A DNA stretch of 64,000 bases. Origin: Clostridium frigoris. Its GTDB lineage: Bacteria; Bacillota; Clostridia; Clostridiales; Clostridiaceae. The notes beneath the pieces are model-generated. The model worked only from the letters and a program-made list of their open reading frames with translations. It searched no databases and was not told the DNA's origin. The position numbers were made by a program, and so were the translations under genes. The stretch lies in assembly GCF_018861865.1 (NCBI RefSeq), contig NZ_JAHLDV010000002.1, positions 1 through 64,000 on the forward strand, in the 5' to 3' direction. This document shows, piece by piece, positions 17,454-25,739 of the stretch (position 1 is the first letter of the stretch; each line of letters starts with the position of its first letter).

Positions 17454-18014
17454 ATGAATGAAACTTTGAAAAATATAAGAAATAGAAGAAGTACAAGAGC
17501 ATTTTTACCTGAACAAATTAATGGTGCACATTTAACAGAGATAATAGACGCAGGTATTTATGCGCCAAGTGCTAATAATCAGCAACCATGGCATTTTACT
17601 GTAATACAAAGAAAAGACATTATAGATAGATTAAGTGATGCTTTTAAAGAAATTGCAAAAGACTCTGATAATGAATATATTAGAAGATTTTCTGATAATG
17701 AAAAGTTCCATGTATTTTATAATGCACCAACAGTAGTATTAGTGTCAGGGGATATAAATAGTAATTCAGCTTCAGTTGATTGTGGCGTTGCTACTGAGAA
17801 TATGCTAATAGCTGCGGAATCCCTAGAAATTGGTGCATGTTGGGTTGGTCTTATTGCTATTCTATTAAATAGTGAAAAAGGTAAGGACTTCATTAAAGAA
17901 CTTGAAATTCCAGAAGGATTTAAACAAATACATTCATTTTGCCTAGGATATAAAAAAATTGAAATAACTAATGCACCAAAAAGAAAAGAAAATAATGTAA
18001 ATTATATAAAATAA
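17454..18014 (+). CDS. Nitroreductase-family FMN oxidoreductase
   Basis: The 186-residue protein has the nitroreductase pattern: RNRRSTRAFLPEQI at the start, YAPSANNQQPWHFTVI for FMN binding, DCGVATENMLIAAESLEIGA for the dimer/FMN site, and a final FCLGYKK. A GGAGGAG site precedes the ATG. Members reduce nitro compounds, quinones or flavins with NAD(P)H in the cytosol. The physiological substrate is not evident. No partner gene is adjacent. Confidence 0.9.
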   Translation: MNETLKNIRNRRSTRAFLPEQINGAHLTEIIDAGIYAPSANNQQPWHFTVIQRKDIIDRLSDAFKEIAKDSDNEYIRRFSDNEKFHVFYNAPTVVLVSGDINSNSASVDCGVATENMLIAAESLEIGACWVGLIAILLNSEKGKDFIKELEIPEGFKQIHSFCLGYKKIEITNAPKRKENNVNYIK

Positions 18015-18125
18015 TAGAATGATTTGTTAAATAAAACTAATAGATATATATTTATCTGTTAGTTTTATAAAAAAAGTATTTACAAATACATAAAAATAAT
18101 ATATACTAAAGAAGTTGTCTAACAT

Positions 18126-18202
18126 GCTTCATTAGCTCAGCTGGTTAGAGCACCTGACTCTTAATCAGGGGGTCCAGGGTTCAATTCCCTGATGGAGCAC
18201 CA
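18126..18202 (+). tRNA. tRNA-Lys (anticodon CUU)
   Basis: A 77-nt cloverleaf with the CCA encoded. GCTTCAT pairs with ATGGAGC in the acceptor stem, CCTGA with TCAGG in the anticodon stem; the loop CTCTTAA has CTT at 18160-18162. The T arm has GGTTCAATTCC. The loop identity gives lysine for AAG codons. Confidence 0.95.
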
Positions 18203-18208
18203 TAATAT

Positions 18209-18248
18209 ATACAGATATCTCAAATAGTTGAGATATCTGTATTTTTTT
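18209..18248 (+). terminator. Terminator after tRNA-Lys
   Basis: ATACAGATATCTCAA pairs with TTGAGATATCTGTAT around a 4-nt loop, followed by seven T residues. Confidence 0.9.
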
Positions 18249-18394
18249 GTTTCCTCAGTGGTTATAATAATTATTATAAGAAAATATAATGATAGCAGAT
18301 ATTTATCTTTAACTATTTTTGGTTAATAAAATATAAACTTGATAATTAGAAGTATCAAGTTTATATCTAAATAAATTTAAAAGGAGTGAAAATT

Positions 18395-18625
18395 ATGGGT
18401 TACAGTGCTACTATGGATAATCATAAAGAACATTTTAATATTCAGCTAACTAATACAAAGGGTTGTACTTATTGTAAAGATGGAATACAATTATTGGATA
18501 CAACAGGGGATAGTAATTGGTATATTGATGATAGTAAAAACGAAATTCATTCAAATAAGGATGATATACCAGTTCAAATAATTAAGATTGCGTATTGTCC
18601 TATGTGTGGTAGAAAGTTAAATTAG
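18395..18625 (+). CDS. Small zinc-ribbon protein
   Basis: The 76-residue protein starts at the ATG at 18395, spaced correctly from AAGGAG; an earlier GTG overlaps that site and is less likely. It has CTYC near residue 24 and CPMCGRKLN at the end, a paired-CxxC zinc-ribbon pattern. The middle is acidic (TTGDSNWYIDDSKNEI). Such small proteins occur in phages and Firmicute genomes; no function is known. It is the last gene before the accessory island. Confidence 0.65.
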   Translation: MGYSATMDNHKEHFNIQLTNTKGCTYCKDGIQLLDTTGDSNWYIDDSKNEIHSNKDDIPVQIIKIAYCPMCGRKLN

Positions 18626-18727
18626 TTACTAGGCTAAAAGATAGGAAATTAAAAAGTACACAATAACGTCAAGAAATTATATGATATATACTTTTTAGTG
18701 AAGGAGCAATTCATCACTTTTATTATT

Positions 18728-18849
18728 TCAAAAATTAAGATTGAATATATTGGGTAAAATAAAATCATAAATCAGACGCGTTAAAATGAAGATAAATCCA
18801 CCAAATAAGGCACCGACAACGCAACCATTTAGACGAATTCCATGAAGTT
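18728..18849 (-). pseudogene. C-terminal fragment of a DUF445-family membrane protein
   Basis: On the minus strand, starting right at the tip of the transposon end at 18850, the frame reads QLHGIRLNGCVVGALFGGFI and then FILTRLIYDFI before a stop at 18728. This matches the DUF445 C-terminus, for example LQLIRINGSLVGGIIGIV in the intact protein at 37244-38437. An N-terminal half of a DUF445 gene, cut at the same kind of transposon tip, lies at 36766-37238. The two may be parts of one gene. Confidence 0.65.
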
Positions 18850-19033
18850 GGGTGTTTTTGCCCATCCCCCCGAAAAGGTGGAATAGGCAAATTACTAATT
18901 AGGTAATACCTTGAACTGAGCCTGTTTCTGAATGATTACATTCATGTTGATATGCTCAGGTTTTTTATTAAACTCATATTGACCATGGAGATCAATATGT
19001 TGCCATGCAACCGGAGAAATATGTTTTAACACA
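18850..19033 (-). mobile_element. Left-end relic of the Tn3-family transposon (second copy)
   Basis: The first 36 bases equal the inverted repeat of the complete transposon at 31648 (begins GGGTGTTTTTGCCCATCCCC). The next 150 bases match the C-terminal part of its tnpA, about 93% identical by eye, and similarity stops abruptly at AACACA near 19033. It is an older, diverged copy of which only the end remains. Confidence 0.85.
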
Positions 19034-19084
19034 AATTTATAATAAAATATTTTATTTTTGCCTATTTCTATAATATCAAAAATC

Positions 19085-19123
19085 TAAAAGTAGCGATTAT
19101 TTTTGCACTAATTGTCGTACCCC
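19085..19123 (-). repeat. Tn3-like inverted-repeat end, decayed
   Basis: Read from 19123 on the minus strand the sequence starts GGGGTACGACAATTAGTGC and then has AAAAATAA. It resembles the ends at 23298 and 30418 with a short gap. It is a probable leftover of a Tn3-type element whose tip points right. Confidence 0.4.
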
Positions 19124-19141
19124 TTATAATTGTAATTTAAT

Positions 19142-19183
19142 AATACAAATGTATTGACAAACCAATAATACAATTGTATTATT
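19142..19183 (+). promoter_or_regulatory. Promoter with two BlaI-type operators
   Basis: TTGACA (19154-19159) and TATTAT (19177-19182) are 17 bp apart, an excellent sigma-A-type promoter. AATACAAATGTATT (19142-19155) and the larger palindrome AATAATACAA/TTGTATTATT (19164-19183) carry the TACA/TGTA half-sites known for BlaI/MecI. They overlap the -35 and -10, so the repressor should block its own operon. Confidence 0.8.
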
Positions 19184-19204
19184 AAATTAAAGGAGGTTTT
19201 AATT

Positions 19205-19579
19205 ATGGATTTTAAAAAACTTCCACAGACTGAATTGGAAGTTATGAATTTAATTTGGAGTAATGAAGAAACTTTATCAACAAACGAGGTTGCTGATATA
19301 ATAACTCTTCAAAAGGGATGGAAAGCTGGAACAACAGCTACACTTCTAAAACGTTTAATAAAAAGGGATTTTCTTTCAGCAGAAAAGCGAGGAAAACAGT
19401 TTTACTATTTTCCAAAGGTAGAAGAAAAAGAATATAAGTCTTTAGAAACAAAGGAATTCCTCAAAAATATTCATGGTAATTCTTTAACTAGCCTTGTATC
19501 AATGTTACATGATACTAAAGATTTATTATCAGATGAGGATTTAGAAAAACTAGATAGAATGATAAAAAATAGGTACTGA
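19205..19579 (+). CDS. BlaI/MecI-family transcriptional repressor
   Basis: The 124-residue winged-helix protein has PQTELEVMNLIWSNEE at the N-terminus and the recognition region WKAGTTATLLKRLIKRDFLS, followed by KRGKQFYYFPKVEEKEY and a C-terminal dimer helix. The family represses its own operon until cleaved by the paired BlaR1-type protease. The operators at 19142-19183 fit. The downstream BlaR1-like gene is frameshifted, and no beta-lactamase or PBP gene is nearby, so the regulon is unclear. Confidence 0.9.
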   Translation: MDFKKLPQTELEVMNLIWSNEETLSTNEVADIITLQKGWKAGTTATLLKRLIKRDFLSAEKRGKQFYYFPKVEEKEYKSLETKEFLKNIHGNSLTSLVSMLHDTKDLLSDEDLEKLDRMIKNRY

Positions 19580-19580
19580 T

Positions 19581-20713
19581 ATGGTAAAAATATTGTTTGA
19601 AAACATTATACAAGCTTCAATAACAGGTACCTTATTGATTTCATTGCTATTAATAATCAGAAGAAAAGTACTTAGTAAATATAGTGCAAATTTCAATTAC
19701 TATATTTGTATAGGGATAATTTTAAAATGGTTCTCACCTTTAAAATTTCAATATATGTCCCTATGAATGTGTTAACGTTGAAAGATAAAGCAAGTAATAT
19801 AAATGAAGTAATCCCTAGTGGTGCCTATGATATTATGGATAAAGTTAGTTGGATTACAACTATAATTCCATATGTTTATTTCATAATAGCTTCAATAATA
19901 TTTTTATTTATTGTTCTATCTAATAAAAGATTTAATAGCTGTATTAAAAAGACTTCAAGAAATATATACAATGTAAAAACAATGAGAATATATATCAAAT
20001 TGAAAAATGAAATGGGTATCAAAAAAAATATTCCTATTAAATTTTGCAGCAGTATTTCAACACCCTTTATTATGGGTATAGTAAAACCAATAATTATATT
20101 ACCAGAAAGAACATATGAAGATGAAGATTTAAAATGGATAATAAAACATGAATTAATTCATTTTAAAAGAAAAGATTGGATATATAAATTTCTAAGTATT
20201 TTAGTTATATCACTGCATTTCTTTAATCCTTTAGTTTATAAGTTAAAAAGTATTTTAAATGAAGAATGTGAATTATCATGTGATGAAAAGATCTTAAAAT
20301 CACTAGGAATTGATGAAAGAAAAAATTATGCCTTAACACTTATAAATTCAATTAAATTCAATAGTCAGTTTAAATTATCAAATAGCTTAATATCATCCTT
20401 TAATGATGATAAAAATATAATAAATAGGAGAATTGAGAATATGTTAAATATGAAATCAAAGAAAAAAGGAATAATTATAGGGGCATTACTGATTGTACTT
20501 ACAGGAGCCTCACTATTTACAGTAAAGGTATTTGCTGATACCCCAGAAGATCATATTAATGATAATATTAATATAGTTCAACAGAAATTTCAGGCTGATT
20601 TAGAGCAAGGAGTCAAAGATAAGGATTTGAAGATTTCAAATAAAAATGGTACAAAAGTTTATTATGAAGTTATTCAATCATCAGCAGAAATATCGCCTGA
20701 TGTAATTAAATAA
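19581..20713 (+). pseudogene. BlaR1/MecR1-like M56 metalloprotease, frameshifted
   Basis: The first part (19581-19766) encodes two membrane helices and ends YYICIGIILKWFSPLKFQYM; the rest, from about 19760 on, is in another frame starting PMNVLTLKDKAS. The second part has further helices, the M56 zinc motif HELIHFKRKDW and the ECELSCDEKI region, then a single membrane anchor and a short extracellular tail. No penicillin-binding sensor domain is present. A single frameshift near 19755-19766 breaks it, unless it is a sequencing error. It is one base after the blaI stop. Confidence 0.8.
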
Positions 20714-20724
20714 TTATATATAAA

Positions 20725-20755
20725 AACAAGGTGATTGAAATCACCTTGTTTTTAT
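20725..20755 (+). terminator. Terminator of the BlaI/BlaR1-like operon
   Basis: AACAAGGTGAT pairs with ATCACCTTGTT around a TGAA loop and is followed by T residues. Confidence 0.85.
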
Positions 20756-20759
20756 ATAA

Positions 20760-20858
20760 TTATTTTGCACCGTTAATTAACTTATTCCAAGTATTAGGGG
20801 TATGAAGAACATAGCTGCTGGCAACCGCAAACCGGAATCCATATAATGTAAGCTTGGG
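20760..20858 (-). pseudogene. Unidentified C-terminal coding remnant
   Basis: A 30-codon minus-strand stretch, LTLYGFRFAVASSYVLHTPN then TWNKLINGAK and stop, looks coding but has no start and no family I can name. It lies between the terminator and the truncated transposase. Confidence 0.3.
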
Positions 20859-20864
20859 TTTTAA

Positions 20865-20987
20865 AAGTTCCGAATTCTATTTTGGAACTTGAACTTAGGT
20901 GCATTTGAAGCATTTAATTGAGTATTTTTGGGCTATATGCTATGCTAATACCAGAAAAAGTTCCTACTCTTGTGATTCTAGGAACTT
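20865..20987. repeat. Two hairpins with the same arms
   Basis: AAGTTCC/GGAACTT (20865-20890) and AAGTTCCTA/TAGGAACTT (20958-20987) recur 90 bp apart upstream of the transposase gene at 21006. They could be transposase or resolvase sites, or structured leader RNA. Confidence 0.4.
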
Positions 20988-21005
20988 ATTAAAGGGTAGG
21001 TTAAT

Positions 21006-22673
21006 ATGAAAAATTTAGATTTAAAATCTTTAAAATTTGATTTAGATGAAATGATACTAATAGGTGATAAAAGAAATGAAACAAAATTAGGATTCGCTAT
21101 ACTGTATAAATATTTTCAGATTAAACACCGGTTTCCTCAAAATAAAAGTGATATCCCTGAGGACATTATTAATTTCATTGGAACACAAATAGGTGTAGAG
21201 GGAGCTTTATTTGATAAATACAGTTGGGATAGTCGCTCCATCACATATCATAGAAAGCAAATAAGAGCTTTATTTGGTTTTAGAGAATATGTTATTGCAG
21301 ATTCTGAAAGTATGAAAAAATGGTTGTTAAATAACGTTTTGCCATTTAATGATGATACAAATTATTTGAAAGAAGAATTTTACAAAAGACTATGCGAGTT
21401 AAGGGTTGAGCCCACTTCTGACGAGAATATAGAACGTATTATTAGTTCAGCTACAAACGCATACGAATATAACATATTAGAAACTATTTTCAATAACTTA
21501 CCAGTTGAAACTATCTCAAAATTTGACTCGTTCCTTGCTATTGAATCGGAAAACAATAACACAGAGCAAACAATATGGTTCAATGATTTCAATATTGATC
21601 CTGACGGTGCAAATATTAAAAGTGTTTTTAATGAATCTAATAAATTAAAAACTATTGAAGGTATGATGATACCAGAAGATATTTTCAAAGACATACCATC
21701 AAAGCTTTTAAAAAAGTATTATAAACGTAGTAAAGCTGAAAATATCAGTGAATTTAAAAGGCATCCGGATGCCATGAGAAATGGTCTATTAGCTATATTT
21801 TTTTATTTTAAATCAATGGAAATTAAGGATAATTTAGTAGATTTACTTATAAAAATACTGAACAATTTAGACACAAGTGCAAATAGAAAAATAAAAAAAG
21901 AACTTGCAGAGAGCACAAATTATACTAGGAATAAAAATAAATTACTTTTGAAAATTGCTAAAGCTGTTGTCGAGAGCCCAGAAGCTAAGACATGCGACTT
22001 AATATATCCAATAGCTGACGAGCAAAAATTAAAGGATTTAATTAATGAGTTAGAAAATAAGAGTGATGATATATTAAATAAGAAAAATTATAATAACATG
22101 AGATCTTCCTATCAAAGGCATTATAGGCGTATTTTGCCGGATATAATAAATGCGTTGAATTTTAATTCAAATAATGATAGATATAAGCCTATAATAAAGG
22201 CAATAGAACTTATAAAGAAGTATTTAGATTCAAAATCACGTTATTATTCAAAGGATGAAATAGTTCCCCTTGAGGGTGTTGTTAGACCTATGTGGAAAGA
22301 TATGATAGAAGATAAATCGGGGAAAAATAACGCACTTAGAATTAAGAGAGCTAACTATGAATTGTGTGCCTTGCAGGCTTTAAAGGATAAGCTTCGCTGC
22401 AGAGAGGTTTGGATAAGTGGCGCTGATAAATACAGGAATCCTGATGAGGATCTTCCAAAAGACTTTGATATAAAAAAAGAGGAATATTACTTAGCAATAA
22501 ATCAGCCTTTAGATGTAAATGACTTTATTGAAAAGATAAAATCATCTATGAAAGATTCTTTATCTAAGCTAAATAAAACTATTCCTAAAAATGAAAAGGT
22601 TAAAATTCTAGATATAGGAAATGGAAGAATAAAAATTTCGCCATCTCCAAAACAACCAGAGGCAAAAAATTAA
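21006..22673 (+). pseudogene. Tn3-family transposase, N-terminal (DUF4158) half only
   Basis: The 555-residue reading has the DUF4158 pattern (LGFAILYKYFQIKHRFPQN, SRSITYHRKQIRALFGFREY) and the middle region up to ALRIKRANYELCALQALKDK and CREVWISGADKYRNPDEDLP. It ends in SPSPKQPEAKN, just where the DDE catalytic domain of these roughly 1000-residue transposases begins. No catalytic part follows in any frame that I can see. It is a truncated transposase, still with DNA-binding potential. A Tn3-like end lies downstream at 23298. Confidence 0.8.
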
Positions 22674-22900
22674 GTTTTGTAGATGTTGGAAATAGACGAA
22701 AACTATATTGTTTTATTATGAATTATTGGTGTTGCAATTAACTATAGGTTTTTGAGACACTAACAAGTAATTTTCTACCACCTAAAATTTTGGATGTTTT
22801 TATTTTTGATTTCACGTTAAAATTTATAAAGAATTGTGCAAAGTAACAGCTATTTATATTATAATCAATATAAATATTGATTAACTAGAAGAGGTGAAGT

Positions 22901-23188
22901 ATGGCACTACGTGATGTATATCCAATAAAGTACTATAGCAAGGAAGGTTTTGTAGAACGAAAACTTGAGATCAATGAGGAAGAACTACAGGAAATTATAG
23001 ATGAATACTTAATGAGAAATGCTGATTTTGATTTTGATGAAGTCGAGATCATAAATAACCGTCCGATGAATATCTGGCTATACGCCAAGTGTAGAAAATA
23101 TATTGACCCAGATAATCCTGAAGAAGACGAAGCACTGAATGAAGTGGAAGTAGAAATAACTGGAGACTATGACGAAAATCCTACATAA
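22901..23188 (+). CDS. Small acidic hypothetical protein
   Basis: The 95-residue protein starts after AGAGGTG. It is strongly acidic (NEEELQEIIDEYLMRNADFD, DPDNPEEDEALNEVEVEIT) with one aromatic segment PMNIWLYAKCRKY. No membrane segment is present. It lies between the truncated transposase and the Tn3-like end at 23298, so it may be cargo of that element. I do not recognise a family. Confidence 0.5.
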   Translation: MALRDVYPIKYYSKEGFVERKLEINEEELQEIIDEYLMRNADFDFDEVEIINNRPMNIWLYAKCRKYIDPDNPEEDEALNEVEVEITGDYDENPT

Positions 23189-23259
23189 CATCTACAACCT
23201 CAAAATCACGGGGTTTAGGCTTAAGACCCTCAGTAGTGAGATATGATTTTTTACTATTT

Positions 23260-23298
23260 TTTAGGAGGTTATTTTTACATTAGTCGTTGCCGTACCCC
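23260..23298 (-). repeat. Tn3-like inverted-repeat end
   Basis: Read from 23298 on the minus strand it starts GGGGTACGGCAACGACTAAT and continues GTAAAAATAACC. The end at 30418 (GGGGTATGGCACCGATTCTT, GTAAAAAACC) matches it in most positions, including the shared TGTAAAAA block. Its tip points right, toward the agr cassette. Confidence 0.5.
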
Positions 23299-23594
23299 AA
23301 TAGTACCTTGGTATTGTGTTACTTTTACTTTGTTTTTTATACAACAACTATAAAGTCACTCAGTATAAATAATTAGAAATTTGAAGGTACCGCTTATTAT
23401 GGAATAATATTTTTTTAGGTATAAATAAGCATCTTTTTTTGATGATTTATGTGCCTTTACAAAGAAATATAGTAAAAAAGTGTCATATAACTGCTTTTCA
23501 TGTATTATATATGTTGAAGTTAAAAGTGTTAATCGAATATATTATTTATTTTATTAAAAGTATAATTTATAACATTTGAAAGGAGCATGTTTAA

Positions 23595-24371
23595 ATGAAT
23601 ATGCTAATAGCAGAAGATGATAGAATACAAAGGGAAAATCTCAAGAAAATGCTTGGAGAGATAGATAAGAGCTTAATAATCTATGAAGCAGAAGATAAGG
23701 ACGAGGCTTTGAAAATTTCAAGAGAAAATATTATAGATATTTTTTACATAGATATTGTTTTAAAGAATTCTTCGGGACTAGATTTATCAATAGAAATTAG
23801 AAAAATATATAAATATGAATTCAGCTGGATTATTTTTTTGACAACGCATGTAGAATATATAACTCAAGCTTTTAAGGAAGTTCATTGCTATGATTATATT
23901 TTAAAGCCATATGATAAAAAAGATTTGATAAATATGAGTAAAAAGATTATTTTACGTCAAGGCATCAATACTGTAATCAAGAGAAAGTATGTTGTTTTTA
24001 ACTTAGGAGATGGTATTTTCATAAAGGTATATATAGATGAAATAATTTTCATTGAAGTGTATATTAGGACATGTACTGTACATACCAAAAGGGCTAAATA
24101 TGAAGTAAAAGGACTTTCGTTAAAGCAGTCTTTAACATTAATTAACAGTGATTATATTATTCAATGTCATAAATCATTTGCCGTTAATATAAATTATATA
24201 ATCAAAATTGAAAAATCAACTATAAAATCTTATAAAATATTCTTTGAGAATTATGAAGAAAATGTTATTTTAAGCTATAAATATAAAGATGTGATTATGA
24301 AAAGTTTTAAAAATAACGGAGTAGACATATTGCCACTAAGCAATGGTGGGAGTGATAATGGATATAATTAA
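23595..24371 (+). CDS. agrA: AgrA-like LytTR response regulator
   Basis: The 258-residue protein has a receiver domain (AEDDR at 6-10, Asp53 in FYIDIVLKNSSG, Lys in LKPYDKKD) and a C-terminal LytTR DNA-binding domain (EIIFIEVYIRTCTVHTKRAK, IIQCHKSFAVNINYIIKIE). This is the AgrA/ComE architecture. A GAAAGGAGC site precedes the ATG. The stop overlaps the sensor gene by 14 bp. The likely targets are the divergent promoters at 26307-26570. The 296 bp upstream from 23299 show a probable promoter but no gene. Confidence 0.9.
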   Translation: MNMLIAEDDRIQRENLKKMLGEIDKSLIIYEAEDKDEALKISRENIIDIFYIDIVLKNSSGLDLSIEIRKIYKYEFSWIIFLTTHVEYITQAFKEVHCYDYILKPYDKKDLINMSKKIILRQGINTVIKRKYVVFNLGDGIFIKVYIDEIIFIEVYIRTCTVHTKRAKYEVKGLSLKQSLTLINSDYIIQCHKSFAVNINYIIKIEKSTIKSYKIFFENYEENVILSYKYKDVIMKSFKNNGVDILPLSNGGSDNGYN

Positions 24372-25614
24372 AATATTTATAGATACTTTTCTTGAGGAAG
24401 TGTGTATTTTTATTATATGGTCTAAGGTTAGCTTAATAGATAAAGATTTTCTTAAAAAGAATCTAGTTATAATATCAATTGGAGCATTAGTAACATCATT
24501 AACCGGATTTAATATATATTTTAACATGGGCATTAGTTATTTAACTATAATACTTTTAGTTTGTATAATGTATAAGAAAAAATTTATTATAACAACTATA
24601 GAATTTTTTATGATTTTAGCTTTAATTATGATAATGCAGCTCATCGGTATGTTTATATATAATAAATATATCGGTAAATATCAATCGGAGTTTTCAATAG
24701 ATACTATTATACAGCTAATAATAGTGGTTTTCTCAGTAGGCGTAGCTTATTTTATTCCTATACTAAAAAAACGTTTGATTTATGCTATAAATATAAGAAT
24801 TTTATTTTATTTTATAATAAATCTATTAAGTTATATATTAATATTAAAAATTATATGGAATTATGATAGGGATTTAGTTCTTAATAACATAGTAGAATTA
24901 ATTTTTACAATAATTATTGTATTCTCTGTTAATATATTATTGTATTTTTATATAATAAAAGTTGAACAAGAAAAAAAAGAATCCAAAGTTCAAGTCAGGT
25001 ATAGTGAAATTTTAAAGAATATAACTGAGGAGCTTCGTGCAAGACAACATGATTTTAAAAATCATTTAAATGTTATGAATGGATTAATTGAAACTACAAA
25101 TAAATTTGAATTAAAGGGTAAGTTAAAAGATTATATAGGTTCATTAAACAAGTCTATGATAATGCTAGAAGACATTGTATACATGGATAACCCAGTAATT
25201 AGAGCTATAATATATAATAAACTGAGTGAAGCAGATAACAAAAATATAAAATTATTATATAGCGTAAATAATTCATTTACTAGTGTAAATGTAAAGGATT
25301 ATGAATTATCAGAAATATTAACTAATCTTATAGATAATGCATTTGATGCTGTCGAGAATCAAGACGGCGAAAAAATAGTTTCTGTTAAAATATATTCGGA
25401 AGATAAATCAAACATTATTGAAGTTATAAATAGTGGAATAACTTTAAAGTTGAATAATGTTAAAATAATATTCGAGAGAGGATTCTCAACAAAAAATGGT
25501 AACAATAGAGGGTATGGTCTTTATAATGCAAAAAAGATAGTTGAGCGAACAGGTGGTAGAGTTCAACTATCTTTAGAGGCTGATTCAACAATTTTTAAAT
25601 TATTTATTAAGTAA
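24358..25614 (+). CDS. agrC: AgrC-like sensor histidine kinase (GHKL)
   Basis: The 418-residue protein has about six N-terminal membrane helices (to about residue 200), then the phosphoacceptor region ELRARQHDFKNHLNVMNGL (His near 231) and a GHKL ATPase with LTNLIDNAFDAVENQDG and NRGYGLYNAKKIVERTGG. This is the AgrC type that senses cyclic peptides. The ATG at 24358 follows GGTGGGAG; a GTG at 24343 overlaps this site. Its last 15 bases overlap the end of the convergent agrD. Confidence 0.9.
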   Translation: MDIIKIFIDTFLEEVCIFIIWSKVSLIDKDFLKKNLVIISIGALVTSLTGFNIYFNMGISYLTIILLVCIMYKKKFIITTIEFFMILALIMIMQLIGMFIYNKYIGKYQSEFSIDTIIQLIIVVFSVGVAYFIPILKKRLIYAINIRILFYFIINLLSYILILKIIWNYDRDLVLNNIVELIFTIIIVFSVNILLYFYIIKVEQEKKESKVQVRYSEILKNITEELRARQHDFKNHLNVMNGLIETTNKFELKGKLKDYIGSLNKSMIMLEDIVYMDNPVIRAIIYNKLSEADNKNIKLLYSVNNSFTSVNVKDYELSEILTNLIDNAFDAVENQDGEKIVSVKIYSEDKSNIIEVINSGITLKLNNVKIIFERGFSTKNGNNRGYGLYNAKKIVERTGGRVQLSLEADSTIFKLFIK

Positions 25615-25737
25615 GCTTTCGGGTGGATCTATTTCTCCGAAGAAACCTAGGCTGGCAGTATTAGTTATAATACCAGCAACAGCAATTAAACACAATCCTA
25701 GCATGTTTATAATATTAGATTTTTTAAACTTTTTCAT
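25600..25737 (-). CDS. agrD: AgrD-like autoinducer precursor, predicted serine-lactone type
   Basis: The 45-residue peptide has an N-terminal amphipathic basic leader (MKKFKKSNIINMLGLCLIAV), a core region NTASLGFF and an acidic tail GEIDPPESLLNK, the standard AgrD plan. The only cysteine (16) is in the leader, so the usual thiolactone cannot form at the core. Ser29 is placed to form a five-residue ring Ser-Leu-Gly-Phe-Phe, with AgrB cutting after Phe33. Serine-lactone peptides ending GFF are known from the Staphylococcus intermedius group. AAGGAGATG precedes the ATG. It is 2 bp after agrB. Confidence 0.85.
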   Translation of the reverse strand: MKKFKKSNIINMLGLCLIAVAGIITNTASLGFFGEIDPPESLLNK

Positions 25738-25739
25738 AT

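Noticed and set aside
19205-20713. Beta-lactam resistance operon
   Set aside because: No beta-lactamase or PBP gene is present and the BlaR1-like protein has no penicillin-binding sensor domain.
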